Assembly (NCBI RefSeq): GCF_003951285.1
Contig: NZ_RXFQ01000023.1
Coordinates: 1-64,000, forward strand
Source: Variovorax beijingensis
GTDB lineage: Bacteria > Pseudomonadota > Gammaproteobacteria > Burkholderiales > Burkholderiaceae_C
Reading direction: 5' to 3'
DNA: 64,000 bases
Shown here: positions 18,130 through 29,018 of the stretch, one piece after another
How the letters are laid out: each line of letters begins with the position of its first letter
Position numbering within the stretch: position 1 is the first letter of the stretch
Notes under the pieces: generated by a model
Database searches by the model: none
Told to the model about the DNA's origin: nothing
Seen by the model: only the letters and a program-made list of their open reading frames with translations
Translations under genes and position numbers: made by a program

Positions 18130-18132
18130 GGC

Positions 18133-19734
18133 TCAGCCCAGCATGGGTGGGTGGCCGAGCGGCCACGGATTGGCGTCGTCCATCACGACCCACTGCCGCG
18201 CCAGCGGTGCGCCGTCTTCCTGCCACGCGCCGCGCGCAAGCGCCTGCTCGAGCGGGAAGATGTGCTCCATGTGGCCGCCGAGCGCTTCGTAGTCGTCACG
18301 CCGCATGCTGAACTCGATGGGCGCCACGATGGCCGGCGTGGGCACGGTGCCAAAGCTGTTGTCGGGCATGCGCATGACGTCCGCCATCACGGTGATGCCG
18401 CCGCCGGGCCACACATAGGCCGGCGCGCCGCCGCAGGTCACGTTGACGAGCGCACGCTTGATGGCGCGCGTGAGCAGCACCGGGTTCTCGGTGACGCCGG
18501 CGCGCAAGGACCCGCCCGCACCACCGAGGAACAGCACGGTGCACAGCGATGGTTCGCAGTTCTCGCCGATGCGCTCGACGATGCGGCGCACCTCGGGCGG
18601 CATGGGCTGCTCGACCGGCTTGAGCGCCTCGTCGAGCACATACCACTGCGCATGCTCGCCGGTGGTCGAGGTCATCAACAGGCGCAGGCCCGGCCGCGCC
18701 ACGCCCTCTTCCCAGCCCTCGATGATCGAGAGCGGATCGGCGATGTCGGTGCCGCCCCAGCCGTTGCCCGGGTTCGCCACCTGGAAATAGCGCCCCGGCG
18801 TGGACTTGCGCCCCAGCATCTGGATGCCCGAAGGCGCCATGTCGAGGCAGCGCCCGGCCTGGTGCTCCGTGAGCACGCCGGTGATGTGGTCGTCGACCAC
18901 CACCACCTCGTCGGCCACGCCCGCGAACTGGCGCGCGAAGATGCCCACGGCCGCCGAGCCGCAGCCCACGCGCATGCGCTGCTCCTCCACGCCATTGACG
19001 ATGGGCGCCCTGCCCGCCTGGATGACGAGCGTGGAGCCGCCGTCGATGGTGCACTCGACCGCCTTCTTGTTGCCCAGCAGCTGCATCAGCTCGGCCGTCA
19101 TGCGGCCTTCCTTCTTGCTGCCGCCGGTGAGGTGGTGCACGCCGCCCAGGGACAGCATCTGCGAGCCGTACTCGGCCGTGGTGACATGGCCGACCACCTC
19201 GCCCCTGTAGCGCACGTTGGCCTGCTCGGAGCCGAGGAAGCGGTCGGTGTCGATCTTCACCTTGAAGCTGCAGTAGCTGAAGATGCCTTCGGTGACCACG
19301 GTGACCATGTCGACGCCCTGGGCCTTGGAGGCGACGATGAAGGGGGCGGGCTTGTAGTCGGGATAGGTGGTGGACGAGCCCACGCCGGTCACGAAGACTT
19401 CGTCGGCGTGCAGCAGGTCGCCGTTCCAGTCGGGCGCGCCTCCCTCCGCCTTCTCGGCGGCGGGACGGTCGAAGGGCACCAGCACGGCGGCCTCGCTCGC
19501 GATCTCGCGGCGCAGCAGCAGCACCGGGTCGACGCGCACCAGCACGCCCTCCTTGTTCGCATAGCGGTCGCAGGCGCCGGTGCGGCCTTCGGAGATCTGG
19601 CACAGCACCGGGCAGGCGTTGCATTCGACCTTGGCCGTGCTCATGCGTTCGTTGCGCGGGGGCGCTTTGCCGAAAGCGCCGGCCACCGGCATGTCCATGC
19701 CGGGCAGTCCGTCTGTCTTGGTGTGTTCTGTCAT
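18133..19734 (-). CDS. hnr: 6-hydroxynicotinate reductase
   Basis: The 533-residue product resembles 6-hydroxynicotinate reductase, which reduces 6-hydroxynicotinate to 1,4,5,6-tetrahydro-6-oxonicotinate, the second step of reductive nicotinate breakdown. An iron-sulfur motif lies near the N-terminus (C38, C41, C45, C55: CNACPVLC then GAC). The rest (VTVVTEGIFSYCSFKVKIDTD, NPGNGWGGTDIADP, LVNVTCGGAPAYVWPGGG) is characteristic of this family. In the known system the donor is reduced ferredoxin, and here a ferredoxin-NADP reductase gene is divergent. It is the first gene of the long minus-strand operon. Assignment rests on family recall plus enamidase and NicAB in the same locus. Confidence 0.85.
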   Translation of the reverse strand: MTEHTKTDGLPGMDMPVAGAFGKAPPRNERMSTAKVECNACPVLCQISEGRTGACDRYANKEGVLVRVDPVLLLRREIASEAAVLVPFDRPAAEKAEGGAPDWNGDLLHADEVFVTGVGSSTTYPDYKPAPFIVASKAQGVDMVTVVTEGIFSYCSFKVKIDTDRFLGSEQANVRYRGEVVGHVTTAEYGSQMLSLGGVHHLTGGSKKEGRMTAELMQLLGNKKAVECTIDGGSTLVIQAGRAPIVNGVEEQRMRVGCGSAAVGIFARQFAGVADEVVVVDDHITGVLTEHQAGRCLDMAPSGIQMLGRKSTPGRYFQVANPGNGWGGTDIADPLSIIEGWEEGVARPGLRLLMTSTTGEHAQWYVLDEALKPVEQPMPPEVRRIVERIGENCEPSLCTVLFLGGAGGSLRAGVTENPVLLTRAIKRALVNVTCGGAPAYVWPGGGITVMADVMRMPDNSFGTVPTPAIVAPIEFSMRRDDYEALGGHMEHIFPLEQALARGAWQEDGAPLARQWVVMDDANPWPLGHPPMLG

Positions 19735-20058
19735 CGGGGCGATCTCGTAGGGCGTGTGCGGGTCGGGCGCGGGGAAACTCGGTCAGCGGAGGGTTGCAAC
19801 AAACGTGCCGCCTGCCCGCTTGTGCGCCGCCTTCCGTTTGTGTAGCATTCCCTACACTTTCATGTTGCGTTCACTACATTAGAGGTCAATGTAGCAAACA
19901 GGCCCGATGCTTGCAATGGTGTTTTCTCGCGGTGTTCATCGGGGTTTTTCCGACCAACGACAATGGAGGGTTCGCAGCCGGCCGGCGGCTGCATGCCCCA
20001 CAGGCGTGCACTCCGGCTCAGCCACCTTCCACTGTTCCAACCAACTCTTGAGTTCCGT
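19735..20058. promoter_or_regulatory. Divergent hnr-fpr control region
   Basis: This 324-base gene-free stretch separates the long minus-strand operon from fpr-tetR-ena on the plus strand. It contains two inverted repeats (separate entry) and is less GC-rich than the flanks. It must hold both divergent promoters; I cannot place -35 and -10 boxes with confidence. The hnr end is close to the start codon, and the fpr side has a weak ribosome binding site (TTGAG) before the ATG at 20059. Confidence 0.6.
19840..19894. promoter_or_regulatory. Paired TGTAG inverted repeats, candidate regulator operators
   Basis: GTGTAG (19840-19845) and CTACAC (19852-19857) form one inverted repeat. CTACATT (19874-19880) and AATGTAG (19888-19894) form a second, perfect in both arms. 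All four arms share the TGTAG core, and the two sites are about three helical turns apart in the middle of the hnr-fpr region. The TetR regulator encoded just downstream of fpr is the most likely binder. Confidence 0.6.
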
Positions 20059-20832
20059 ATGAGTGCTTTCAGCGAAGAACGCGTCCTGAGCGTCCACCAC
20101 TGGACCGACCGCCTGTTCACCTTCACCACCACGCGCGACCCGGCGCTGCGCTTCTCGAACGGCCATTTCACGATGATCGGCCTGAAGGTCAACAACAAGC
20201 CCCTGCTGCGCGCCTACAGCATCGTGAGCCCGAACTACGAGGAGCATCTCGAGTTCCTGAGCATCAAGGTGGAAGAAGGCCCGCTCACCTCCAAGCTGCA
20301 GCACATCCAGGTGGGCGACACCATCATCGTGGGCCGCAAGCCCACCGGCACGCTGCTGATCGACTACACGCTGCCCGGCAAGCGCCTGTACCTGTTCGGC
20401 ACCGGCACGGGCCTCGCACCATTCATGAGCATCATCCGCGACCCGGACACTTACGAGAAGTTCGAGCAGGTCATCCTGGTGCACGGCGTGCGCCAGGTCG
20501 ACGAGCTGGCCTACCACGACCTCGTGACCGACCACCTGCCCAAGCACGAGTTCCTGGGCGAGATGGTCGAGAAGCAGCTGCTCTACTACCCGACGGTCAC
20601 GCGCGAGGAATTCCGCAACCAGGGCCGTATCACCGACCTCATCGAGACCAACAAGCTCACCGACGACCTCGGCCTGCCACCGATCAACCCGGTGGAAGAC
20701 CGCGTGATGCTGTGCGGCAGCCCGGGCCTGCTGGTGGACCTGAAGCACATCCTGGAGAAGCGCGGGTTCAAGGAAGGCAACACTTCGACGCCGGGCGACT
20801 TCGTCGTCGAACGCGCGTTCGCAGAAAAGTAA
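20059..20832 (+). CDS. fpr: Ferredoxin-NADP+ reductase
   Basis: The 257-residue flavoprotein has the FAD motif LRAYSIVS (about 48-55), the NADP-binding GTGTGLAPFMS near 114-124, and a C-terminus ending AFAEK, as in bacterial Fpr. It moves electrons between NADPH and ferredoxin or flavodoxin. I use the ATG at 20059, which matches the usual family N-terminus (ERVLSVHHWTDRLFTF); 32 extra codons are open upstream but look non-coding. Its position divergent from hnr suggests it supplies low-potential electrons to the reductase. It could also be the housekeeping copy. Confidence 0.92.
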   Translation: MSAFSEERVLSVHHWTDRLFTFTTTRDPALRFSNGHFTMIGLKVNNKPLLRAYSIVSPNYEEHLEFLSIKVEEGPLTSKLQHIQVGDTIIVGRKPTGTLLIDYTLPGKRLYLFGTGTGLAPFMSIIRDPDTYEKFEQVILVHGVRQVDELAYHDLVTDHLPKHEFLGEMVEKQLLYYPTVTREEFRNQGRITDLIETNKLTDDLGLPPINPVEDRVMLCGSPGLLVDLKHILEKRGFKEGNTSTPGDFVVERAFAEK

Positions 20833-20847
20833 TGTTGACCCTCCGGC

Positions 20848-20925
20848 TTTTCACTCGCTTCGCTCGTGTAACTCCACCCCCCGAGGGGGAGGCGCGGTCC
20901 GCCTTGGGGCGGCCCGGCGGCGGCC
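20848..20925. repeat. Comamonadaceae-type intergenic repeat with CCCCCCGAGGGGG hairpin
   Basis: The stretch TTCACTCGCTTCGCTCGTG followed by CTCCACCCCCCGAGGGGGAG is a compact hairpin repeat of the kind often seen between genes in Variovorax and relatives. It fills the 100-base gap between fpr and the TetR gene. Part may act as a transcription attenuator or terminator for fpr. Classification rests on pattern recognition only. Confidence 0.65.
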
Positions 20926-20932
20926 GCCCGTG

Positions 20933-21694
20933 ATGGAACGCAAGCCCGCTGCCACCAAGCCCCAGCGCCGCACCGGCGTGCGCGAGGCCGCGGCGCAGGC
21001 CACGCGCGACAGCATCCTGAAGTCGGCGACCAAGGTATTCGCGAAGTACGGCTACGACGGCGGCAGCGTGGAGAAGATCTCCAAGGCGGCCAAGTCGTAC
21101 GACCGCATGATCTACTACTACTTCGGCAGCAAGGAAGGCCTCTTCATTGCCGTGCTCGAAGGCATCTACAAGCGCATGGACGACGCCGAGGCCGCCATTG
21201 CGCTGGACGCCTCGCGGCCCGTGGAGGCGCTCACCGAGGTCATCCGCTTCGTGCTGGGCTACTACCGCAAGAACCCCGAGTTCGTGACGCTCCTGAACAC
21301 CGAGAACCTGCACAAGGGCCGGCACATCTCGAAGTCGCTGCGGGCGCGCGAATACTCGTCGCGGGCGGTGGCGATCATTGCCGAGATCCTTGCCAGCGGC
21401 GCGGCCCAGGGCCTGTTCCGCCGCGACCTGATCGCGCGCGACATCTACCTGCTGATCGCGTCCACCGGCTACTTCTACACCTCCAACCGGCACACGCTCA
21501 CGGCCTTCCTCGGCGAGCCGCTGGAATCGCCCGAGGCGATCACGCACTGGGAAGACTTCGTGATCGAGACCGTGCTGCGCACCGTGCGCGCGGACGAGGC
21601 GCAAGACACAAACATCCCACCCCACGAGGACACCACGAAATGGCAGAAATCGCAGCCGGCGCAAAGTCGGGCAAGGTCGTCATCAAGAACATAG
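20933..21694 (+). CDS. TetR/AcrR family transcriptional regulator
   Basis: The 253-residue product has an N-terminal TetR helix-turn-helix (ILKSATKVFAKYGYDGGSVEKISKAAKSYDRMIYYYFGSKEGLF, residues 25-70) and an all-helical ligand domain. The recognition helix ends in the usual YYYF-SKE. A GTG lies just before the ATG, so the start may be three bases earlier. The C-terminal 18 codons overlap the enamidase gene in another frame, giving a basic Ser/Arg-rich tail that may be non-essential. It probably controls the hnr-fpr divergent promoters through the TGTAG repeats. Confidence 0.9.
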   Translation: MERKPAATKPQRRTGVREAAAQATRDSILKSATKVFAKYGYDGGSVEKISKAAKSYDRMIYYYFGSKEGLFIAVLEGIYKRMDDAEAAIALDASRPVEALTEVIRFVLGYYRKNPEFVTLLNTENLHKGRHISKSLRAREYSSRAVAIIAEILASGAAQGLFRRDLIARDIYLLIASTGYFYTSNRHTLTAFLGEPLESPEAITHWEDFVIETVLRTVRADEAQDTNIPPHEDTTKWQKSQPAQSRARSSSRT

Positions 21695-22839
21695 GGCTGC
21701 TGCTCTCGGGCGACATCGACAAGCCCATCCTGGACGCCGACACCATCGTGGTGAACGACGGCCTGATCGTGGCGGTCGGCAAGGAAAAGGACTGCGACCT
21801 CGAAGGCGCGCAGACCGTCATCGACGCGAAGAAGACCTGCGTGGCGCCCGGCCTGATCGACAGCCACGTGCACCCGGTGTTCGGCGACTGGACGCCGCGC
21901 CAGGGGCAGATCGGCTGGATCGACTCCACCATGCACGGCGGCGTCACCACCATGATCTCGGCCGGCGAGGTGCACCTGCCTGGACGGCCCAAGGACATCG
22001 TGGGCCTGAAGGCGCTGGCCATCACCGCGCAGCGCGCCTTCGACAACTTCCGCCCCGGCGGCGTGAAGGTGCTGGCCGGCGCGCCGGTGATCGAGAAGGG
22101 CATGGTCGAGAGCGACTTCAAGGAACTCGCCGACGCCGGCGTGGGCCTGCTCGGCGAAGTGGGCCTGGGCTCGGTGAAGGCCGGCTACGAGGCCAAGGAA
22201 ATGGTGGCCTGGGCGCGCAAGTACGGCATCCAGAGCACGATCCACACGGGCGGCCCGTCGATCCCGGGCTCGGGCCTGATCGACAAGGACGTGGTGCTCG
22301 AGGCCGACGCCGACATCATCGGCCACATCAACGGCGGCCACACCTCGCTGCCCGAGGCGCATGTGTGCGAGCTGTGCGAGAAGAGCTCGCGCGCGATCGA
22401 GATCGTGCACAACGGCAACGAGCGCGTCGCCATCGCGGCAGCCAAGGCCGCGCTCGAACTCAAATGCCCGCACCGCGTGATCCTCGGCACCGACGGGCCC
22501 GCGGGCTCGGGCGTGCAGCCGCTGGGCATCCTGCGCATGGTGGCCATGCTGTCGTCCATTGCAAACATTCCGGCCGAGCTGGTGTTCTGCTTTGCCACGG
22601 GCAACACGGCGAAGATCCGCAAGCTCAACTGCGGGCTGGTCGAGGTGGGCCGCGACGCCGACTTCGTCTTCATGGACCGCGCGCAGCACTCGCCCGCGCC
22701 GGGCCTGCTCGAGAGCGTGCAGCTCGGCGACATCCCGGGCGTGGGCATGGTGATGATCGACGGCATCGTGCGCTGCGGCCGCAGCCGCAACACGCCGCCC
22801 GCGACCGAGATTCCGGTCGTGGTGTCGGCGGCGCACTGA
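21640..22839 (+). CDS. ena: Enamidase (1,4,5,6-tetrahydro-6-oxonicotinate hydrolase)
   Basis: The 399-residue amidohydrolase-superfamily protein should hydrolyse 1,4,5,6-tetrahydro-6-oxonicotinate to 2-formylglutarate and ammonia, the step after Hnr. Metal ligands are visible: HVH at 76-78 (GLIDSHVHPVF), a Glu in LLGEVGLG at the bridging position, His in STIHTGG and GHINGGH, and Asp in LGTDGPAGSG. A Glu instead of a carboxylated Lys as bridge fits enamidase within this superfamily. It overlaps the TetR gene by 55 bases. Imidazolonepropionase and dihydropyrimidinase are more distant alternatives. Confidence 0.87.
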   Translation: MAEIAAGAKSGKVVIKNIGLLLSGDIDKPILDADTIVVNDGLIVAVGKEKDCDLEGAQTVIDAKKTCVAPGLIDSHVHPVFGDWTPRQGQIGWIDSTMHGGVTTMISAGEVHLPGRPKDIVGLKALAITAQRAFDNFRPGGVKVLAGAPVIEKGMVESDFKELADAGVGLLGEVGLGSVKAGYEAKEMVAWARKYGIQSTIHTGGPSIPGSGLIDKDVVLEADADIIGHINGGHTSLPEAHVCELCEKSSRAIEIVHNGNERVAIAAAKAALELKCPHRVILGTDGPAGSGVQPLGILRMVAMLSSIANIPAELVFCFATGNTAKIRKLNCGLVEVGRDADFVFMDRAQHSPAPGLLESVQLGDIPGVGMVMIDGIVRCGRSRNTPPATEIPVVVSAAH

Positions 22840-22851
22840 GGCGCCTTCGGC

Positions 22852-23259
22852 TCAGGGGCTGCGCCGCGACTTGAAGACGAGGTGCCGCGCTGCCAGGAAG
22901 TTGACCGCCAGCCCCGCGCAGCTGCCGGCCGCAACGCCGAGCGCCGGCACCCAGGGGCCTTCGAGCCAGTGCAGCACCAGCACATAGGCGCCGTAGTTGA
23001 CGACCGCGCCGCCCAGCATGGTGACCAGATAGCCGAGGTACTCGGGCACGATCGGCTTCGCCGCGCCCGAGGAGCGCCGCGCCGCGAAGGTGTAGCGCCG
23101 GTTCAGCGCCCAGGTGGCCGTGGCGGCGGCCAGGAAAGACAGCACCCGCGCGCCGTACCAGCCCAGCAGCGGCGCCGCAAGGTACAGCACGGCCACGTCG
23201 ACCACGAATCCCGCCGCGCCGACGACGGCGAACGCCAGGAACTCGCGGCCCGCCCTCAT
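22852..23259 (-). CDS. gtrA: GtrA family membrane protein
   Basis: The 135-residue product has four predicted transmembrane helices and the GtrA-type start FLAFAVVGAAGFVVDVAVLY, with NRRYTF after the second helix. GtrA proteins are thought to help move polyprenyl-phosphate-linked sugars across the inner membrane. It overlaps the upstream glycosyltransferase by four bases (ATGA) and is last in a three-gene operon. It ends 12 bases from the convergent enamidase gene. Confidence 0.88.
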   Translation of the reverse strand: MRAGREFLAFAVVGAAGFVVDVAVLYLAAPLLGWYGARVLSFLAAATATWALNRRYTFAARRSSGAAKPIVPEYLGYLVTMLGGAVVNYGAYVLVLHWLEGPWVPALGVAAGSCAGLAVNFLAARHLVFKSRRSP

Positions 23260-24233
23260 GGCTTGCGGCGGAACTGCCCGACGCCGGGTATCGCGAGGTA
23301 GCGCAGCCGCTTGGCCTCGCGGCGGGCAAGCCGGATGGCGTGCATCACGACGCCGCAGACCATCGACAGCATGGCGGCCAGCATGGCGCCCGTCGCCAGC
23401 ACCGCCGTGGGGAGCCTAGGCACCAGGCCGGTGTGCAGGTAGGTGAGCAGCAGCGGAATGGCCAGCGCGATCGCGCCCGCCGCGAGCACTGCCGCCATGA
23501 TCGAGAAGAACTGCAGCGGCCGCTCGCTGATGAACAGCTTGCAGATGGTCTTCAGGATGCGCCAGCCGTCGCGGTAGGTCGAGAGCTTGCTGTGCGAGCC
23601 TTCGGGCCGCGTGCTGTAGGCGGTGTCGAACTCGGCGTGGGGCATGCGCAGCTCGAGCGCGTGCACCGTGAGCTCGGTCTCGATCTCGAAGCCGTGGGAA
23701 AGGGCCGGAAACGACTTGGCATAGCGGCGCGAGAACACGCGGTAGCCCGAGAGCATGTCGGTCAGGCCGCCGCCGAAGAGCTGCGCCACGGCGCCCGTGA
23801 GCAGCCGGTTGCCGAAGCGGTGGCCGGCGCGGTAGGTGAGCGCGTCCTGCCCGTCGTCGACGCGGCAGCCGACCACCATGTCGAGGTTGCGCTCCACCAG
23901 TGCGTCCACCAGCCGGCGCGCGCTGGCGACGTCGTAGGTGGCGTCTCCGTCGACCGTCACGTACACGTCGGCCTCGACGTCGGCGAACATGCGCCGCACG
24001 ACGTTGCCCTTGCCCGGCGCCGCCACGTGCGTCACCGTGGCGCCGCTCGCGCGTGCGATGGCGGCCGTGTCGTCGGTCGAGTTGTTGTCGAAGACGTGGA
24101 TCTCGGCTTCGGGCAGCGCCGCGCGGAATTGCGCGACCACCTGCGCGATCGACAGCGCCTCGTTGTAGCAGGGGATCACCGCCGCGATGCGGATCGGGGC
24201 GCGGGCGGCAGCGGATGGGTTGTCGTCGGTCAT
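23256..24233 (-). CDS. Family 2 glycosyltransferase, polyprenyl-phosphate sugar type
   Basis: The 325-residue product has an N-terminal GT-A domain: AAVIPCYNEA for nucleotide binding, DGDATYD as the metal-binding motif, and GYRVFSRRY. Two C-terminal transmembrane segments follow, as in dolichyl/undecaprenyl-phosphate hexose synthases such as GtrB. It should transfer a sugar from a nucleotide donor to a polyprenyl phosphate on the cytoplasmic face. It overlaps both neighbours by ATGA. The sugar cannot be read from the sequence. Confidence 0.88.
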   Translation of the reverse strand: MTDDNPSAAARAPIRIAAVIPCYNEALSIAQVVAQFRAALPEAEIHVFDNNSTDDTAAIARASGATVTHVAAPGKGNVVRRMFADVEADVYVTVDGDATYDVASARRLVDALVERNLDMVVGCRVDDGQDALTYRAGHRFGNRLLTGAVAQLFGGGLTDMLSGYRVFSRRYAKSFPALSHGFEIETELTVHALELRMPHAEFDTAYSTRPEGSHSKLSTYRDGWRILKTICKLFISERPLQFFSIMAAVLAAGAIALAIPLLLTYLHTGLVPRLPTAVLATGAMLAAMLSMVCGVVMHAIRLARREAKRLRYLAIPGVGQFRRKP

Positions 24234-26038
24234 GGTGCGGTCGAGAGAATGCGGTAGACCCGGCCACCGTCTTTTTCGTACAGCAGGGCGAAATGCTCGT
24301 CGAAGCCGGGCCGGGTGGCCAGCGTGGGCACCATCGACGCCGGCATGACGATGGCCGTGAATCCCTTTGCGGCCAGCTTGCGCGCCATGTCGCCGGGAAG
24401 CAGCAGCAGGAAATCGCGGTAGCGCCACGGGCCGAGCGTATCGCCCCAGATCGGATTGGGCCCGTAGTAGATCGCCTCGTTCAGCGCGATCTGGTAGACG
24501 CGCCCGTTGGCATGCTGGCGCAGGTAGTCCATGGCGGCATAGCCCGGCACGTGCTGGCGCAGGAAGGCTTCGCGGGTTTCGGGCGTGGGCGAGATCATCG
24601 CCACCTTGCCGGCGGTCTGCCCCAGCGACACCGCGGCCAGCGCGGCCAGCAGCAGCACGACGATCCAGTCGCCGGCAAGGCCCAGGCGACCGGCGGGCGC
24701 GGCAGCGGCGGGCGCGGCCTCTGCCGGCCCGCCCCGGGCTCCGAATGCGCGGCGCACGCCCGCGGCGATCCAGCCGAACAGCACCTGCCAGCCGATGGCC
24801 GCCATCAGCGCGAGCAGCGGAAACGAGGCCGTGAGGTAGCGCGGATAGCGCGAGGTCAGGAGCCACACGGCCACCGAATAGAAGCAGAACCAGCCCGCGG
24901 CGCGCAGGGCCGCCGAGCGCTTCCACAGCAGGCTGAACGGCGCCAGGAACACGGCCCAGATCAGCGCGTTGGGCCGCGCTGCATGGTCGCGCACGTCGGC
25001 CACCTGCTGTACGTAGTCGGCCGGGATCCAGTCGGTGAAGCCGAACACGCGCGCGCCGATGGGGTTGAACGGATCGCCGGTCATGACCGCGTTGCGCGCG
25101 TACCAGTACACGCACGGGACCAGGAAGCAGAGCAGCGCCAGCGCCCAGGCCCTGGGCCGGCGCTCGTGCCAGACGACGAACAGCGCCACCAGCGGCAGGA
25201 AGGTCAGCGCCTGGTACTTCGAACCCGCAGCCACCCCAAGGCAGAACGCCGCCAGCCCGAGCCAGCGCGTGCCGCCCTGCAGCGGCTCTGATTCACGCCA
25301 CCACCACAGCGCCACGCAGGCGCTGAGCACGAAGAGCGCCACGCCCATGTCGATCAGCGCATTCGAATAATCGCCGATGCCGATCCAGATGGCCGCGCCG
25401 ATGCAGGCCGTGAGCCGGTTGGCGTGCTGGATGCCGAGGCGGTAGACCATCACCGCCGAAAGCGCGCCGGCCAGCGCATTGAGAAAGTGCGGCAGCACGT
25501 CGTCGCCCACCTGCAGCGCGGCCGCATACAGCAGGTTGTAGTTGTAGGGGAACCAGGGGTAGCGCAGCCACTCGTGGATGCCCAGCGAGCCCTGCTGCGC
25601 CACCTGCCGCGCATAGGGCAGGTGGTACATCAGCTCGTCGAAGGCGGCGGGCGGCGCGAGCGGCGCGACCAGCGCCGGTAGCGCCACCAGGGCCAGCGCG
25701 ATGGCGGCGATCCTTTCGGCGCGGGTCCATGGCGCGGCTGCGGCACCGGCGGCGCGCAGCGCCCGCACTTCGCGCCACCAGGGCCGCAGCTGCAGCGCGG
25801 CCGCCAGCACGCCGGCGGCGATCAGCGCCACGGTGGCGCCCGGCTTGAACGCGCCGAAGATCGCGAGCAGCTGGAAGGCGCAAATGAACAGGCCCACGCC
25901 CAGGGCCGCCGCCATGGCCGCCTCGAGCCAGGCGTCCCGGCGCGGCGGCGGCGCAAGGCGCGCCAGCAGCGCGCGCCCGAAACCCCAGCAGCCAAGGACA
26001 AAGACCGCCAATGCCGCGTAGTGCGCGGCAGCAAACAT
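24230..26038 (-). CDS. GT-C type membrane glycosyltransferase (GT39/ArnT-like)
   Basis: The 602-residue integral membrane protein has about a dozen hydrophobic segments and an acidic site early in the first periplasmic loop (PPAAFDELMYHLPYARQVAQQG, with D-E near residue 134), as in ArnT/PMT-fold enzymes. The C-terminal soluble part follows the last helix (about 460-480). It probably transfers the sugar from the lipid carrier made by the adjacent GT2 protein to a periplasmic acceptor such as lipopolysaccharide or a protein. It is the first gene of the gtr-like cassette. Confidence 0.8.
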   Translation of the reverse strand: MFAAAHYAALAVFVLGCWGFGRALLARLAPPPRRDAWLEAAMAAALGVGLFICAFQLLAIFGAFKPGATVALIAAGVLAAALQLRPWWREVRALRAAGAAAAPWTRAERIAAIALALVALPALVAPLAPPAAFDELMYHLPYARQVAQQGSLGIHEWLRYPWFPYNYNLLYAAALQVGDDVLPHFLNALAGALSAVMVYRLGIQHANRLTACIGAAIWIGIGDYSNALIDMGVALFVLSACVALWWWRESEPLQGGTRWLGLAAFCLGVAAGSKYQALTFLPLVALFVVWHERRPRAWALALLCFLVPCVYWYARNAVMTGDPFNPIGARVFGFTDWIPADYVQQVADVRDHAARPNALIWAVFLAPFSLLWKRSAALRAAGWFCFYSVAVWLLTSRYPRYLTASFPLLALMAAIGWQVLFGWIAAGVRRAFGARGGPAEAAPAAAAPAGRLGLAGDWIVVLLLAALAAVSLGQTAGKVAMISPTPETREAFLRQHVPGYAAMDYLRQHANGRVYQIALNEAIYYGPNPIWGDTLGPWRYRDFLLLLPGDMARKLAAKGFTAIVMPASMVPTLATRPGFDEHFALLYEKDGGRVYRILSTAP

Positions 26039-26090
26039 CAGCTTCTGAATAACAACTCCCGATGCCGGTCGGCCACGCCGGCCGGCAGGT

Positions 26091-28838
<2,748 letters not shown>

Positions 28839-28866
28839 GGGGGCTCACCTGGGCAGGAAAAAACGT

Positions 28867-28970
28867 CAGGTGAGCGTCGTTTGCGGCTTGCGCCCCGACC
28901 GGCGGGGCGCCTTCCAAGCCTGACGGCGGGCCTCTTGATGCGGGCCGCCGCTGCAACGCTCCTTGGAAGG
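28867..28970 (-). promoter_or_regulatory. S-adenosylhomocysteine (SAH) riboswitch upstream of metH
   Basis: Read on the minus strand, the leader begins CCAAGGAGCGTTGCAGC, continues through a G/C stem to GTCAGGCTTGGAAGG, and ends AACGACGCTCACC. GAGCG pairs with CGCTC (P1), CCAAG with CTTGG (pseudoknot-type pairing), and GGCGGC with GCCGTC. This is the recognised SAH riboswitch layout, an on-switch when SAH builds up. The aptamer ends about 28 bases before the metH start codon, so control could act on translation. Confidence 0.9.
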
Positions 28971-29018
28971 GAGCGCAATTTTACCGGCTGCGGCAAGGGC
29001 CGCGGCCGCCAGGGGCGT

